DNA of 14,451 bases from Deltaproteobacteria bacterium (GTDB lineage: Bacteria; Desulfobacterota_B; Binatia; UBA9968): the NCBI GenBank assembly GCA_005879255.1, contig VBKY01000193.1:1-14451 (forward strand), in the 5' to 3' direction. A program made the position numbers and the translations under genes. Under the pieces are notes generated by a model that was not told the DNA's origin, did not search any database, and was given only the letters and a program-made list of their open reading frames with translations. Positions 1 to 7,828 of the stretch are shown one piece after another; positions within the stretch are counted from its first letter, which is position 1, and every line of letters starts with the position of its first letter.

Positions 1-1
1 C

Positions 2-970
2 GGCGCGCGCATCGGCACTTGGGACGACTGGTGTCGCGAGTGGTGCGTAACCGCAGCCGGGCACGAAAAGTTTGCGCGTAATGCCGAAGCCGCGGGCAAC
101 CGGGAAAGCGCCAGCGAGGCGTATCTCATGGCGTCGATGGCGTATCACTTCGGTTGCAACAACTCGCCGCATAATCTTGACGAGTACGTTCCGGCGGCGA
201 AGAAGCGCGTTGAGTGCTATGCCAAGGCTGCGCCGTATTTAAATCCGCCAGCCGAGCGCCACGAAGTACCCTTTGATAATTTTCGCATGGCGTCCTATCT
301 GCGCGTGCCGACGGGGATCAAGAAACCGCCAGTCGTAATGATTATCTCCGGTCTGGAATCGACTAAAGAAGAAGCGCGCACAATGGAAGACGGTTTTCTC
401 CGTCGCGACTTGGCGACTTTCACCTTCGACGGGCCGGGCCAGGGCGAGAGCTGGTTTCAAGGCGGATTGATCGTCGAATTCGAGCGAGCGACTTCGGCCG
501 TGATCGATTATCTCGAAAAAATTCCTGCAGTCGATGCCAGCCGGATCGGCGTCTTCGGGCCGAGCCTGGGCGGCTATCTCGCGCCGCGCTCGGCGGCTTG
601 CGACACGCGCATTAAAGCCTGCACCTTTGCCGGCGGCATGTACGATCGCACCCGCGTGCTCAATCGCCTCGAAGATCCCTTCGAGTTCGCGCGCGTTGCG
701 CACATCTGGAAGGTCTATGACAAACAGAAATTGGTCGAACTGCACAGCCGCTGCACGCTGGAGGGCTTGGCGTCAAAAATCCGCTGTCCGCTGCTGGTTG
801 TCCACGGCGACAAAGATTTCGTGCCGGTGGAGCAGGCAAAACGGATTTACGACGAAGCCTCAGGGCCGAAAGAGTGGCTTTTACTCGAAGGCGGCAATCA
901 TGTCTGCAACAACATGCCGTTCCGCTACCGTCCGGCGATTGGCGATTTTCTTGCCAAGCATCTAGTCTAG
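2..970 (+). CDS. Alpha/beta hydrolase, DHPON-hydrolase/FrsA-like, 5'-truncated
   Basis: The reading frame is open from base 2, well before the first internal ATG at 128, so the gene starts outside the window. The upstream 42 codons contain the Trp-, His- and Ala-rich helical stretch (GTWDDWCREW...AAGHEKFARNA) that forms the N-terminal cap of 2,6-dihydroxypseudooxynicotine (DHPON) hydrolase relatives. Counting from the ATG at 128, the core shows GLESTKEE (about 75-82), FDGPGQGE (about 98-105), a nucleophile elbow GPSLGG with Ser146 (codon 563-565), the acid Asp230 in HGDKDFVP and the base His258 in GGNHV. All three triad residues are therefore present. Family members cleave C-C or ester bonds in the cytoplasm; no signal peptide is visible, but the true N-terminus is missing. 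The substrate cannot be read from sequence. A gap of more than 300 nt with its own promoter separates it from the next gene, so it is probably not in the TAXI operon. Confidence 0.9.
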   Translation, partial: GARIGTWDDWCREWCVTAAGHEKFARNAEAAGNRESASEAYLMASMAYHFGCNNSPHNLDEYVPAAKKRVECYAKAAPYLNPPAERHEVPFDNFRMASYLRVPTGIKKPPVVMIISGLESTKEEARTMEDGFLRRDLATFTFDGPGQGESWFQGGLIVEFERATSAVIDYLEKIPAVDASRIGVFGPSLGGYLAPRSAACDTRIKACTFAGGMYDRTRVLNRLEDPFEFARVAHIWKVYDKQKLVELHSRCTLEGLASKIRCPLLVVHGDKDFVPVEQAKRIYDEASGPKEWLLLEGGNHVCNNMPFRYRPAIGDFLAKHLV

Positions 971-1030
971 GCGCAGCGCCTGTGTGAAAAGCGCAGAAAG
1001 ATATTTCACTGTGGAGGCGCTGAGGATGCC

Positions 1031-1215
1031 TCCTTCGACTGAGCTCAGGATGCGCGGCTATGAAAAACTCCGCTCGTGGTGATTCTTCGACGGGCTCGGA
1101 ACTGAAGGCCGTCGAGGAAGCCTGCCGTGAGACTTCGCGAACGGTCGAACCATGCGTACTCTGTGCCTCTGCTGTGAGTCAGCCGCGTGTCCTTCGTAGT
1201 GAAAATTTTCCACCG
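1031..1215. repeat. Intergenic repeat patch between hydrolase and TAXI operon
   Basis: The 338-nt gap 971-1308 holds no convincing gene; the open frames crossing it lack ribosome-binding sites and recognisable content. It contains a perfect 10-bp palindrome CTGAGCTCAG (1039-1048) inside a TCCTTCGAC...CTCAGGATG block. A stem CGACGG/CCGTCG lies at 1088-1093 and 1109-1114. A GTGTCCTTCGTAGTG run near 1190 resembles the short-period repeat family seen again at 11617-11719. Such blocks recur in intergenic DNA of many environmental bacteria; that is from memory and was not searched here. Confidence 0.4.
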
Positions 1216-1246
1216 CCGATTAAATCCGCTCATCCAGAAGGTATCG

Positions 1247-1276
1247 TTGACACCCGGCGCTGGCTCGGATTAGATT
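1247..1276 (+). promoter_or_regulatory. Putative sigma70-type promoter of the TAXI operon
   Basis: A perfect -35 hexamer TTGACA (1247-1252) is followed after 18 nt by TAGATT (1271-1276), which matches four of six positions of the -10 consensus. Transcription would begin near 1283, giving a short leader of about 26 nt that contains the AAGGGA ribosome-binding site at 1295-1300. This is sequence matching only; whether the host sigma factor uses this consensus is unknown. Confidence 0.5.
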
Positions 1277-1308
1277 GACCGGCTCGATCCAAGAAAGGGA
1301 AAGCTCAG

Positions 1309-2340
1309 ATGAGCGTGCAACGGAATGCCTGCCGGTTAATTCTCATCGCGCTATTATTTCTGATTGCTCCTGCCCGGGCCCAGCAGCTGCCCAAGTCTGT
1401 AACCATCGGCACAAATCCCGCTGGGACGGTTTTCTATCCCGTGGCCGGCGGTCTGGCCAGTGTCATCAGCGGCGGCGCACCCTTTCAGGCGGGAATTCAG
1501 CCGTATACCGGCAGCAGCACTTTCTTGCCGCTTCTCGACAACGGTGAGCTCGATTTTGGCATCGTCAATGCCATCGAAATGGGCCTGGCATTCCAGGGGC
1601 CGGCGCGATTGAAAATAGGCGGAAAAAATCCGTTGCCGCATGTGCCGAACACGCGGCTGATCATGCGCGGTTCGCCACTGTCGGTGAGCATGGTGGTCAA
1701 AAAAGATTCTCCGATCAAAACCGTCCACGACGTCAAGGGAAAGCGCATGACCGGAGAATATCCGGCCAACGTCGCCATCTGGTTTCATCTCTACGCCGGC
1801 CTTGCGAGCGCCGGATACACCTGGGACGATGTTAAGGTCGTGCCCGTTCCCGCCGTCAACGATGGCGTCGATGCGATAGTACAAGGCCGCGCCGACGTCA
1901 CCAACCATGCGATCGGCGCTGCCAAGGTACGCGAAGCCGATGCTTCGACGGGTGTCCGTTATATTTCCTTGGACTGTTCACTCCAGGGAGAAGAGCGTGT
2001 CAGAAAGGCGGTTCCCGGTTACTATCTCACCACAGTGAAGTCTGGCGCGTCCCCGGGAGTTGTCGCAGACACTTGCGTGCTTACCTATGACATCTATTTT
2101 GTCGGCCACAAAGCGCTGCGCGGCGAAGTCGTGCAAGCGACGTTGAAGGCGATCTGGGACAATATCGAAAAGCTTCCGCCGTTGAATCCGCAATTCAAGG
2201 AATGGACGCGCGAGCGCGCGACCTCCGCCGACGTGACGATGGCGTATCATCCGGCCGCCGTGCAGTTTTATAAAGAAAAAGGAGTCTGGTCCGCGAAAAT
2301 GGACGAAGCACAAAAAAAACTGCTGACCTTGAACCCGTAA
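1309..2340 (+). CDS. TAXI-family TRAP transporter solute-binding protein (copy 1)
   Basis: This is a 343-residue periplasmic binding protein that should capture a small organic substrate and deliver it to the TRAP permease encoded downstream. Residues 1-24 form a Sec signal peptide (charged start, hydrophobic ILIALLFLIA, ARA cleavage before Gln25). The mature start carries the TAXI ligand loop GTNPAGTVFY (34-43), followed by QPYTGSSTFLPLL and the GELDFG motif. Two cysteines, in SLDCS and ADTCV, are conserved in all three copies of the cluster and could form a disulfide. The start at 1309 is supported by AAGGGA 8 nt upstream. It heads the same-strand cluster, 68 nt before copy 2. TAXI proteins bind glutamate-like or other organic anions in the few studied cases; the ligand here is not known. 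Confidence 0.92.
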   Translation: MSVQRNACRLILIALLFLIAPARAQQLPKSVTIGTNPAGTVFYPVAGGLASVISGGAPFQAGIQPYTGSSTFLPLLDNGELDFGIVNAIEMGLAFQGPARLKIGGKNPLPHVPNTRLIMRGSPLSVSMVVKKDSPIKTVHDVKGKRMTGEYPANVAIWFHLYAGLASAGYTWDDVKVVPVPAVNDGVDAIVQGRADVTNHAIGAAKVREADASTGVRYISLDCSLQGEERVRKAVPGYYLTTVKSGASPGVVADTCVLTYDIYFVGHKALRGEVVQATLKAIWDNIEKLPPLNPQFKEWTRERATSADVTMAYHPAAVQFYKEKGVWSAKMDEAQKKLLTLNP

Positions 2341-2408
2341 CGTTCCGGGCCGGTTTTATGCTTGGAGATTTTCTAGAAATCGGCAAAACGGTCTCAACAG
2401 GGATGCAT

Positions 2409-3452
2409 ATGCGTACAGTCCCGAGCAAAATCATTTTGTTAATTGCCTCCAGTTTAGCGATGGCTCTGCTCATGATCGGTCCTGTTGAAGCGCAGAATGT
2501 TCCCCGTGCGGTAGCGATCGGCACCAATCCTCCGGGTTCTGTCTTTTATGCACTCGCGAGCGGGCTGGCCAAAGTGGTTAGCGAGGCGTCGCCAGTTCAA
2601 ATGATCGTGCAGCCTTACACCGGGACAAGCACCTTCATGCCGCTCCTGAACAGCGGCGAACTTGACTTCGGCCTCAATAACTTCGTGGACATGGCTCTCG
2701 CCTACCAGGGACCGGAGCGGTTAAAGATCGGCGGGAAGAATCCATTTCCTCACATTCCCAATGTGCGCCTGGTGATGCGTGGCTCTCCTTTCTTGGTAGG
2801 CCTGCTCATGCGCAAGGATTCTCCGATCAAAACGATTTACGCTATCAAAGGCAAACGGCTCACGGGAGAGTATCCCGCGCAGTTGGCTGTCTGGTACAAC
2901 ATGTTCGGCGCCCTTGCCAGTGCAGGGCTCACTTGGAAGGATGTCAAAGTCGTCGGGGTGACGGGCGCGAACGAAGGGGTCGATGCCTTGGTCCAAGGTC
3001 GTGTCGACGTCACCCAACACGCACTAAACTCCGCGAAAGTCAGAGAGGCCGATGCCGCTATTGGAGTGCGGCATCTTTCGATCGATTGCACCCCTGAAGG
3101 GGAAAAGCGCCTGCGCCAGGCTGTCCCGGGCTACTACCCGCGTGTCGTCAAAGCCGGGACGGCATTGGCTGTGGTGGATGACACCTGCTTCGTCGCGTAC
3201 GATATCTGTCTGACGTCGCACAGGGCCGCCACCGATTCCGTGGTGGCAAACGTCATTAAGGCGATCTGGGACAATATAGAGAAGCTGCCGCCTTTTCACC
3301 CAGCCTTCAAGGAATGGACTCGAGAGCGAGCGGTGGACGCCGATGTAACCATTCCTTATCATCCGGGGGCAATTTCTTTTTATAAGGAGCAAAAGCTTTG
3401 GTCGAACAAGATGGACGAAACACAAAAGAAGCTACTGGCACTCAACCCGTGA
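2409..3452 (+). CDS. TAXI-family TRAP transporter solute-binding protein (copy 2)
   Basis: This is a paralogue of the preceding gene with the same domain order: signal peptide (1-28, VEA cleavage before Gln29), ligand loop GTNPPGSVFY (38-47), QPYTGTSTFMPLL, GELDFG, and two conserved cysteines. In the last 63 residues it matches copy 1 at 47 positions by eye. The frame is open from an ATG at 2358, but 2409 is preferred because AGGG (2399-2402) sits 6 nt upstream and the resulting 347-residue protein begins directly with a normal signal peptide; the longer form would put 17 polar residues before it. The divergent residues (for example NNFVDMALAYQ against NAIEMGLAFQ in copy 1) suggest a different ligand preference, but this is inference. 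Confidence 0.9.
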   Translation: MRTVPSKIILLIASSLAMALLMIGPVEAQNVPRAVAIGTNPPGSVFYALASGLAKVVSEASPVQMIVQPYTGTSTFMPLLNSGELDFGLNNFVDMALAYQGPERLKIGGKNPFPHIPNVRLVMRGSPFLVGLLMRKDSPIKTIYAIKGKRLTGEYPAQLAVWYNMFGALASAGLTWKDVKVVGVTGANEGVDALVQGRVDVTQHALNSAKVREADAAIGVRHLSIDCTPEGEKRLRQAVPGYYPRVVKAGTALAVVDDTCFVAYDICLTSHRAATDSVVANVIKAIWDNIEKLPPFHPAFKEWTRERAVDADVTIPYHPGAISFYKEQKLWSNKMDETQKKLLALNP

Positions 3453-3519
3453 GCCGGCGGATTCAACGACGCGCATGCAATGAAAAATTACTTCTTGGTT
3501 TGAAAGAACAGGAGACCGT

Positions 3520-4535
3520 ATGACGACAGCTTGCAACGCGCGGGCTTTCTTTTTCGGTTCACTGCTGGCCCTGCTATTCCTCCAGCTCTGTGCCGCACAG
3601 GCACAGCAGCTGCCCAAATCTGTAGGTGTCGGCTCCAATTGGCCAGCGGCCTGGCAAAGGTAATAAGCGAGGCATCGCCAATGCAGGCCCAAGTCCAACC
3701 CTATGCCGGCACCAGCACTTTCGTGCCGCTCCTCGACAGCGGTGAGCTCGATTTTGGCGTAGTGAATGCGGTCGATATGGGCATGGTTTATCAAGGCCAA
3801 AGACTCAAGATCGGCGGGCGAAACCCGTTTCCTCATGTTGCCAGCTCACGCTTGATCATGCGCGGCTCGCCGCTGCGCAGCAGCTTGATCGTGCGCAAAG
3901 ACTCGCCGATCAAAAACATTGGCGACGTCAAAGGAAAACGCGTCACGGGCGAATACCCCGCGCAGCTTGCGGTCTGGTACAATGTCTTCGGCTCGCTCTC
4001 GAACGGCGGACTCACATGGAATGATGTTAAAGTCGTTCCGGTGCCCGCGGTCAATGAAGGCGTCGACGCGTTGGTTCAAGGTCGCGCCGACGTGACCACG
4101 CACGCGATCGGCACCGCCAAAGTCAAGGAAGCCGACGCTGCCGTTGGCATCCGCTATATTTCGCTGGACTGTTCGAAGCAGGGCGAAGCGCGCATCAAAA
4201 AGGCCGTGCCGGGTTACTATCTCTCGGTCGTCAAAGCCGGCTCGTCCACCGGCATCGTCGAAGACACCTGCGCCTACACTTACGACATTTATCTCGTCGG
4301 CCACAAAGCCCTCCCGGACGCGGTGGTCCGAAATGTCCTCCAAGCGATCTGGGTAAATATTGAAAAGCTTCCGCAGTTCCATCCCGGCTTCGGAGAATGG
4401 ACCAAATCGCGAGCCGTCGATTCCGAGGTCACCCTCCCCTATCACCCTGCCGCAGCACGCTACTATAAGGAGAGTGGCGCATGGCCGGCCAAAATGGATG
4501 AGGTGCAGAAACGGCTTTTAGCTCTCAACCCGTGA
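3520..4535 (+). pseudogene. TAXI solute-binding protein (copy 3), frameshifted by a deletion in the ligand loop
   Basis: The true start is ATG 3520, with AGGAG (3510-3514) 5 nt upstream, and it encodes a good signal peptide and mature start ending ...QQLPKSVGVGSN. That frame then hits TAA at 3661-3663 after 47 residues. From TTG at 3639 the adjacent frame resumes with LASGLAKVISEASP and runs intact to 4535, closely matching copies 1 and 2. Compared with copy 2, the eight residues PPGSVFYA between GSN and LASG are missing along with one extra base, which fits a single deletion of about 25 nt. The lost segment is the N-terminal ligand loop of TAXI proteins. The remaining roughly 298 codons have no further stops, so the lesion is recent, or is an assembly or sequencing error. 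An internal ATG at 3531 opens the downstream frame but would give a protein without a signal peptide. Confidence 0.85.
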
Positions 4536-4562
4536 ATCGGAATTTATCTATTCGAGCAAATT

Positions 4563-4643
4563 TTGAACCTGCAATGCGAATTCAACAAATGGAACGACTG
4601 GAACGGAGCAAAGCGATTGAACGATTGGAACCTTTGGTTGCTT
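4563..4643. repeat. Degenerate 9-nt tandem repeat (unit close to TGGAACGAT)
   Basis: From 4563 the sequence can be read in 9-nt steps: TTGAACCTG, CAATGCGAA, TTCAACAAA, TGGAACGAC, TGGAACGGA, GCAAAGCGA, TTGAACGAT, TGGAACCTT, then TGGTTGCTT. The best units are at 4590-4607 and 4617-4634. The repeat fills most of the 111-nt gap between the third binding protein and the permease and reaches to within a few bases of the permease ATG, where no clear Shine-Dalgarno is seen. An open frame through it (4589-4654, 21 codons beginning MERLER) overlaps the permease start by 8 nt but also lacks a ribosome-binding site. Confidence 0.6.
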
Positions 4644-4646
4644 TAA

Positions 4647-6602
4647 ATGAGTGACGAGCTCGCCGCATCACCCGGCCGCTTTCGCGCGCTAACCGGCAGT
4701 CCGGCAAGCATCCTTCGCGCCCTGCTGATCTCCCTCTCGGTGCTGGGGTCAATCTGGGCGCTGGAAGTTCACAACTATTTTGAAATCGCCTTTTTCAAGC
4801 AGCAGTATTTGGCGCTGTTTCTCGCGCTCGCTCTCGGTAGTGTTTTTATTGCGGTAAAAGCTTACCCGAAGCAACCCGGCGACAGCGTTCCTTGGTACGA
4901 CTGGCTGCTCGCGCTCGGCGGATTTGCGGTTGGACTTTACGTCACGATCCTGTATCCGACCATCGCTTACCGGCTCGGCATCCTCTCGCCCGACCGCTGG
5001 ATCTTCGGCGGCCTCGCGCTCATTCTAATTGTCGAAGCGACGCGCCGCGTTGCCGGCGGAACGCTCGCGTGGCTCGCGCTCGGCGTGATTCTCTACACCA
5101 GATTTGCCGAATGGCTGCCGGGAATCTTCTACGCCAAGAGCGCATCGTGGGCGCGAATCGCGAGCTATTTGTATCTCGATTCGAATGGGATGTTGGGTTT
5201 GCCGATCGACGTCGCCGCGGGAGTCGTCGTCGCGTTCATTCTATTCGGCCAAGCGCTTTACGCCGTCGGCGGTGACAAATTTCTTACCGATCTCGCGCTC
5301 ATCGCCACGGGTCGTTACCGCGGCGGGCCGGCGAAAGTATCGGTAGTTTCCTCAGCGCTCTTCGGCACGGTTTCCGGCAGCGCCGTCGCCAACGTGGTCG
5401 TCGACGGTGCGATTACAATTCCGCTTATGAAGCGTACCGGTTTCCCCGCGCACATGGCCGCCGCTATCGAAGCCGTGGCGTCGAACGGCGGACAAATCAC
5501 GCCGCCGGTGATGGGCGCGGCGGCGTTTCTAATGGCGGAGTTCCTCAATATTCCTTACGGGCAGATCGCCCTGGCGGCGGCGATTCCGGCCGCGCTTTAC
5601 TATCTCGCACTGTTCACTCAGATCGATTTGGAAGCCGCCAAACGCGGCTTGCTCGGTTTGCCCGTCGAGCAGATTCCCAAGTTTCGCAATGTCATTCGTT
5701 TAGGCTGGGTATTCCTCATTCCGCTGTCGATCCTCGTCTACACGTTGATGATCGAGAATTGGGAAGCCGGCAAATCAGGAATGTTCGCCGTCATCGCCGT
5801 CTTCATCGTCGGCGCCATTCAGAAAGAAACTCGGCCGTCTTTCGAGAAAATTGTCAACGCATTTGAAGAGACCGGCAAAATCCTGCTCGACATCGCCGTC
5901 ATCACCGCGCTGGCCGGCATCGTCATCGGCGCCCTCCATCTCTCCGGCTTTACTTTTAAAATCTCACTCCTGCTCGTCACGCTTTCCGGCAATAACGTCT
6001 TTCTTCTTTTGTTGATTACCGCACTCGGCTGCCTGTTCCTCGGCTTGCCGCTTCCGACCACCGTTGTCTACATCACCCTGGCTGTTTTGGCCGCGCCGGC
6101 GCTGGTGCAATTAGGAATTCCACCTCTGGCCGCGCATCTCTTTCTCTTCTATTTCGGTATGGTGTCCCTCATCACGCCACCGGACTGTTTACCCGTTTAC
6201 ATCGCGGCGTCGATCGCGCGCGCAGACTTTTGGCAGACCGGCTGGACCGCAATGCGCCTCGGCATCGCCGCCTACATAGTCCCATTCATTTTTGCGCTGC
6301 ATCCGCCGCTCATCTTCATGGGCACGGCCAAGGAGATTCTCGTCGCAATCGTCACCGCAATTGTCGGCGTGGTGTTACTTGCCGCGGGTTGCGCCGGCTA
6401 TCTGTTCCGTCCGCTCAGTTGGACGAAGCGCGGGCTCCTCTGGCTCGCTGCTTTGATGCTGCTCCTTCCAGCTTGGAGCGACGCTTGGCTGATCGCCGAT
6501 TTCGCCGGATTTGTTCTCGCCGGGGCCGTCGTTGCCTGGGAGTGGAACCGCCGAACCATAACGAATCCGGTGATTGCTCGCGTCGATACGCATCGAGCGT
6601 AG
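4647..6602 (+). CDS. TRAP transporter fused permease (4TM DctQ-like plus DctM), TAXI type
   Basis: This 651-residue inner-membrane protein is the only permease for the three upstream TAXI binding proteins and should drive ion-coupled uptake of their ligands. The N-terminal part (about 25-160) contains four to five hydrophobic segments and replaces the separate small DctQ subunit. The large DctM part carries the hallmark SSALFGTVSGSAVANV (235-250), ASNGGQITPP (278-287), LGLPLPTTVVYI (465-476) and ITPPDCLPVYIA (509-520), which are the paired re-entrant hairpins of this family. The last 90 residues add further hydrophobic segments. Length and layout are normal for fused TAXI-TRAP permeases. The start at 4647 has no obvious Shine-Dalgarno and lies directly after a 9-nt tandem repeat, so the exact N-terminus is less certain than the rest. 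Confidence 0.95.
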   Translation: MSDELAASPGRFRALTGSPASILRALLISLSVLGSIWALEVHNYFEIAFFKQQYLALFLALALGSVFIAVKAYPKQPGDSVPWYDWLLALGGFAVGLYVTILYPTIAYRLGILSPDRWIFGGLALILIVEATRRVAGGTLAWLALGVILYTRFAEWLPGIFYAKSASWARIASYLYLDSNGMLGLPIDVAAGVVVAFILFGQALYAVGGDKFLTDLALIATGRYRGGPAKVSVVSSALFGTVSGSAVANVVVDGAITIPLMKRTGFPAHMAAAIEAVASNGGQITPPVMGAAAFLMAEFLNIPYGQIALAAAIPAALYYLALFTQIDLEAAKRGLLGLPVEQIPKFRNVIRLGWVFLIPLSILVYTLMIENWEAGKSGMFAVIAVFIVGAIQKETRPSFEKIVNAFEETGKILLDIAVITALAGIVIGALHLSGFTFKISLLLVTLSGNNVFLLLLITALGCLFLGLPLPTTVVYITLAVLAAPALVQLGIPPLAAHLFLFYFGMVSLITPPDCLPVYIAASIARADFWQTGWTAMRLGIAAYIVPFIFALHPPLIFMGTAKEILVAIVTAIVGVVLLAAGCAGYLFRPLSWTKRGLLWLAALMLLLPAWSDAWLIADFAGFVLAGAVVAWEWNRRTITNPVIARVDTHRA

Positions 6603-6752
6603 CGGCGTCGGGCGACTTTCGGTTCGTTCCACAACTCGGCGACGAACCGCCCTGGTTGCTAAGACTTTAGTTGCACGGACATTGAATGCACCAGTGGTTT
6701 CCAGTAGACTCACTTCAATCAGGATCCCACAATAAGAGGAGGAATCTAGCCT

Positions 6753-7706
6753 ATGCGATTTTCAACGGCGAAAATGTTGCTCGCCACAATGAGTGTTCTT
6801 TTTTTCGTCGCACTCGCGCAGATGGTGCTCGAAAGTTACGCTGACGCCCGGGCCGGCGGAGGTACGTCCGGCGGTTTCCGTGGATCGAGAAGCTACTCGT
6901 CGCCGGTCCGGCCTACGCAGCCTAGTAATCCGGCTCAACCCCGCCGAGAGACTACTCCGTCGCAACAGCCTAGTCCCATGGCACCGCAAAGCGGCGGTTT
7001 TATGCGCACCTTTGGTACGGCCATGCTCGGTGGGCTTCTCGGCTCGATGCTTTTCTCCGGTCTGGCTAATGCGGGATTCGGCGGTTTCGGCGGCAGCGGC
7101 ATCGGCATGATCGAAATCCTGCTATTCGCCGGCATTGGATATTTCATCTATCGCAAGTTCCGTAGCCCGGCGCTTGCGACCGGTTACGGCTCGATGCAAT
7201 ACCAAGATACTCAACCGTACAATCAATACGCGCCCGAGAACGCGCCCGAAAGGCCGTCGTTCAATGACATCGACTATCGCTCTCTCACGATGATGGATCG
7301 GACCTTCAATCCCGACCAGTTTCTCAAGACCGCGCAGGACATCTTTTTCAAAGTCCAGGGTGCATGGAACAAGCAAGACACCAATGCACTAAGCGCGTTG
7401 TGCGGGACTGAGCTTATGAAAACATGGGGAGATGAATTGACTTCGCTGCGCGCCCGCGGCCAGCAAAACAGGATGGAAAACATCGCTCTGCGCGAAAGTC
7501 AAACCACGGAAGTTTGGACCGAAAACGGCGAGGATTACATCACGGTGCGCTTGCTCGCAAATCTTCTCGACTATAACGTCGATGCGAAAACCGGCGCCGT
7601 GGTCAGCGGCAGCAATTCTGATCCAGTCCAGTTCGAAGAATACTGGACCTTCAACCGCCCTGTCGGTCCGAATTCCTGGAAGCTAACGGCAGTACAACAA
7701 GCCTAG
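6753..7706 (+). CDS. Tim44-like domain membrane protein
   Basis: A 317-residue protein. Residues 1-32 form a signal or anchor segment ending in ADARAGGG. Residues 35-80 are a Gly/Ser/Pro/Gln-rich linker. Residues 81-136 include a glycine-rich hydrophobic segment (FGTAMLGGLLGSML) and a transmembrane helix (IEILLFAGIGYFIYRKF). After a Tyr/Pro/Asn-rich spacer, residues about 185-315 form the Tim44-like fold, beginning NPDQFLKTAQDIFFKVQGAW and ending in an EEYWTF strand. This architecture is common in bacterial Tim44-domain proteins of unproven function; in mitochondria the domain tethers Hsp70 to the import channel. The start is set by AGGAGG at 6737-6742, 10 nt upstream. It is monocistronic in appearance, with a strong stem-loop 17 nt after its stop. 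Confidence 0.85.
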   Translation: MRFSTAKMLLATMSVLFFVALAQMVLESYADARAGGGTSGGFRGSRSYSSPVRPTQPSNPAQPRRETTPSQQPSPMAPQSGGFMRTFGTAMLGGLLGSMLFSGLANAGFGGFGGSGIGMIEILLFAGIGYFIYRKFRSPALATGYGSMQYQDTQPYNQYAPENAPERPSFNDIDYRSLTMMDRTFNPDQFLKTAQDIFFKVQGAWNKQDTNALSALCGTELMKTWGDELTSLRARGQQNRMENIALRESQTTEVWTENGEDYITVRLLANLLDYNVDAKTGAVVSGSNSDPVQFEEYWTFNRPVGPNSWKLTAVQQA

Positions 7707-7723
7707 AAACTTTCTTTCCTTCA

Positions 7724-7767
7724 CGCGGCGTGCCGGATAACGAGCAAGAAATTCCCGGTACGCCGCG
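7724..7767. terminator. GC-rich stem-loop after the Tim44 gene
   Basis: Thirteen bases at 7724-7736 (CGCGGCGTGCCGG) pair with 7755-7767 (CCGGTACGCCGCG), with one G-U wobble and an 18-nt loop. It begins 17 nt after the Tim44 stop codon. There is no clear T-tract on the plus strand, so it may be a 3'-end stabiliser or factor-assisted terminator rather than a classical intrinsic terminator. Confidence 0.45.
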
Positions 7768-7828
7768 AAAATCTTGTCCGACATCAGCGGTCATCAATTC
7801 AATCCCGCCGCAAAGTTGAACCAAAACC

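Noticed and set aside
1060..1278. 72-codon plus-strand open frame between the hydrolase and the TAXI operon
   Set aside because: No ribosome-binding site, no recognisable content, and it runs through palindromic and short-period repeat DNA.
2358..2408. Upstream ATG (2358) as the start of the second TAXI copy
   Set aside because: It adds 17 mostly polar residues before the signal peptide and has no ribosome-binding site; the ATG at 2409 has one.
3846..4445. 199-codon minus-strand frame opposite the third TAXI copy
   Set aside because: Antisense shadow; similar frames occur opposite copies 1 and 2, as expected from shared codon bias.
4589..4654. 21-codon frame (MERLER...) overlapping the permease start as a leader peptide
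   Set aside because: No ribosome-binding site; the open frame is a by-product of the 9-nt repeat period. Kept only as a remark.
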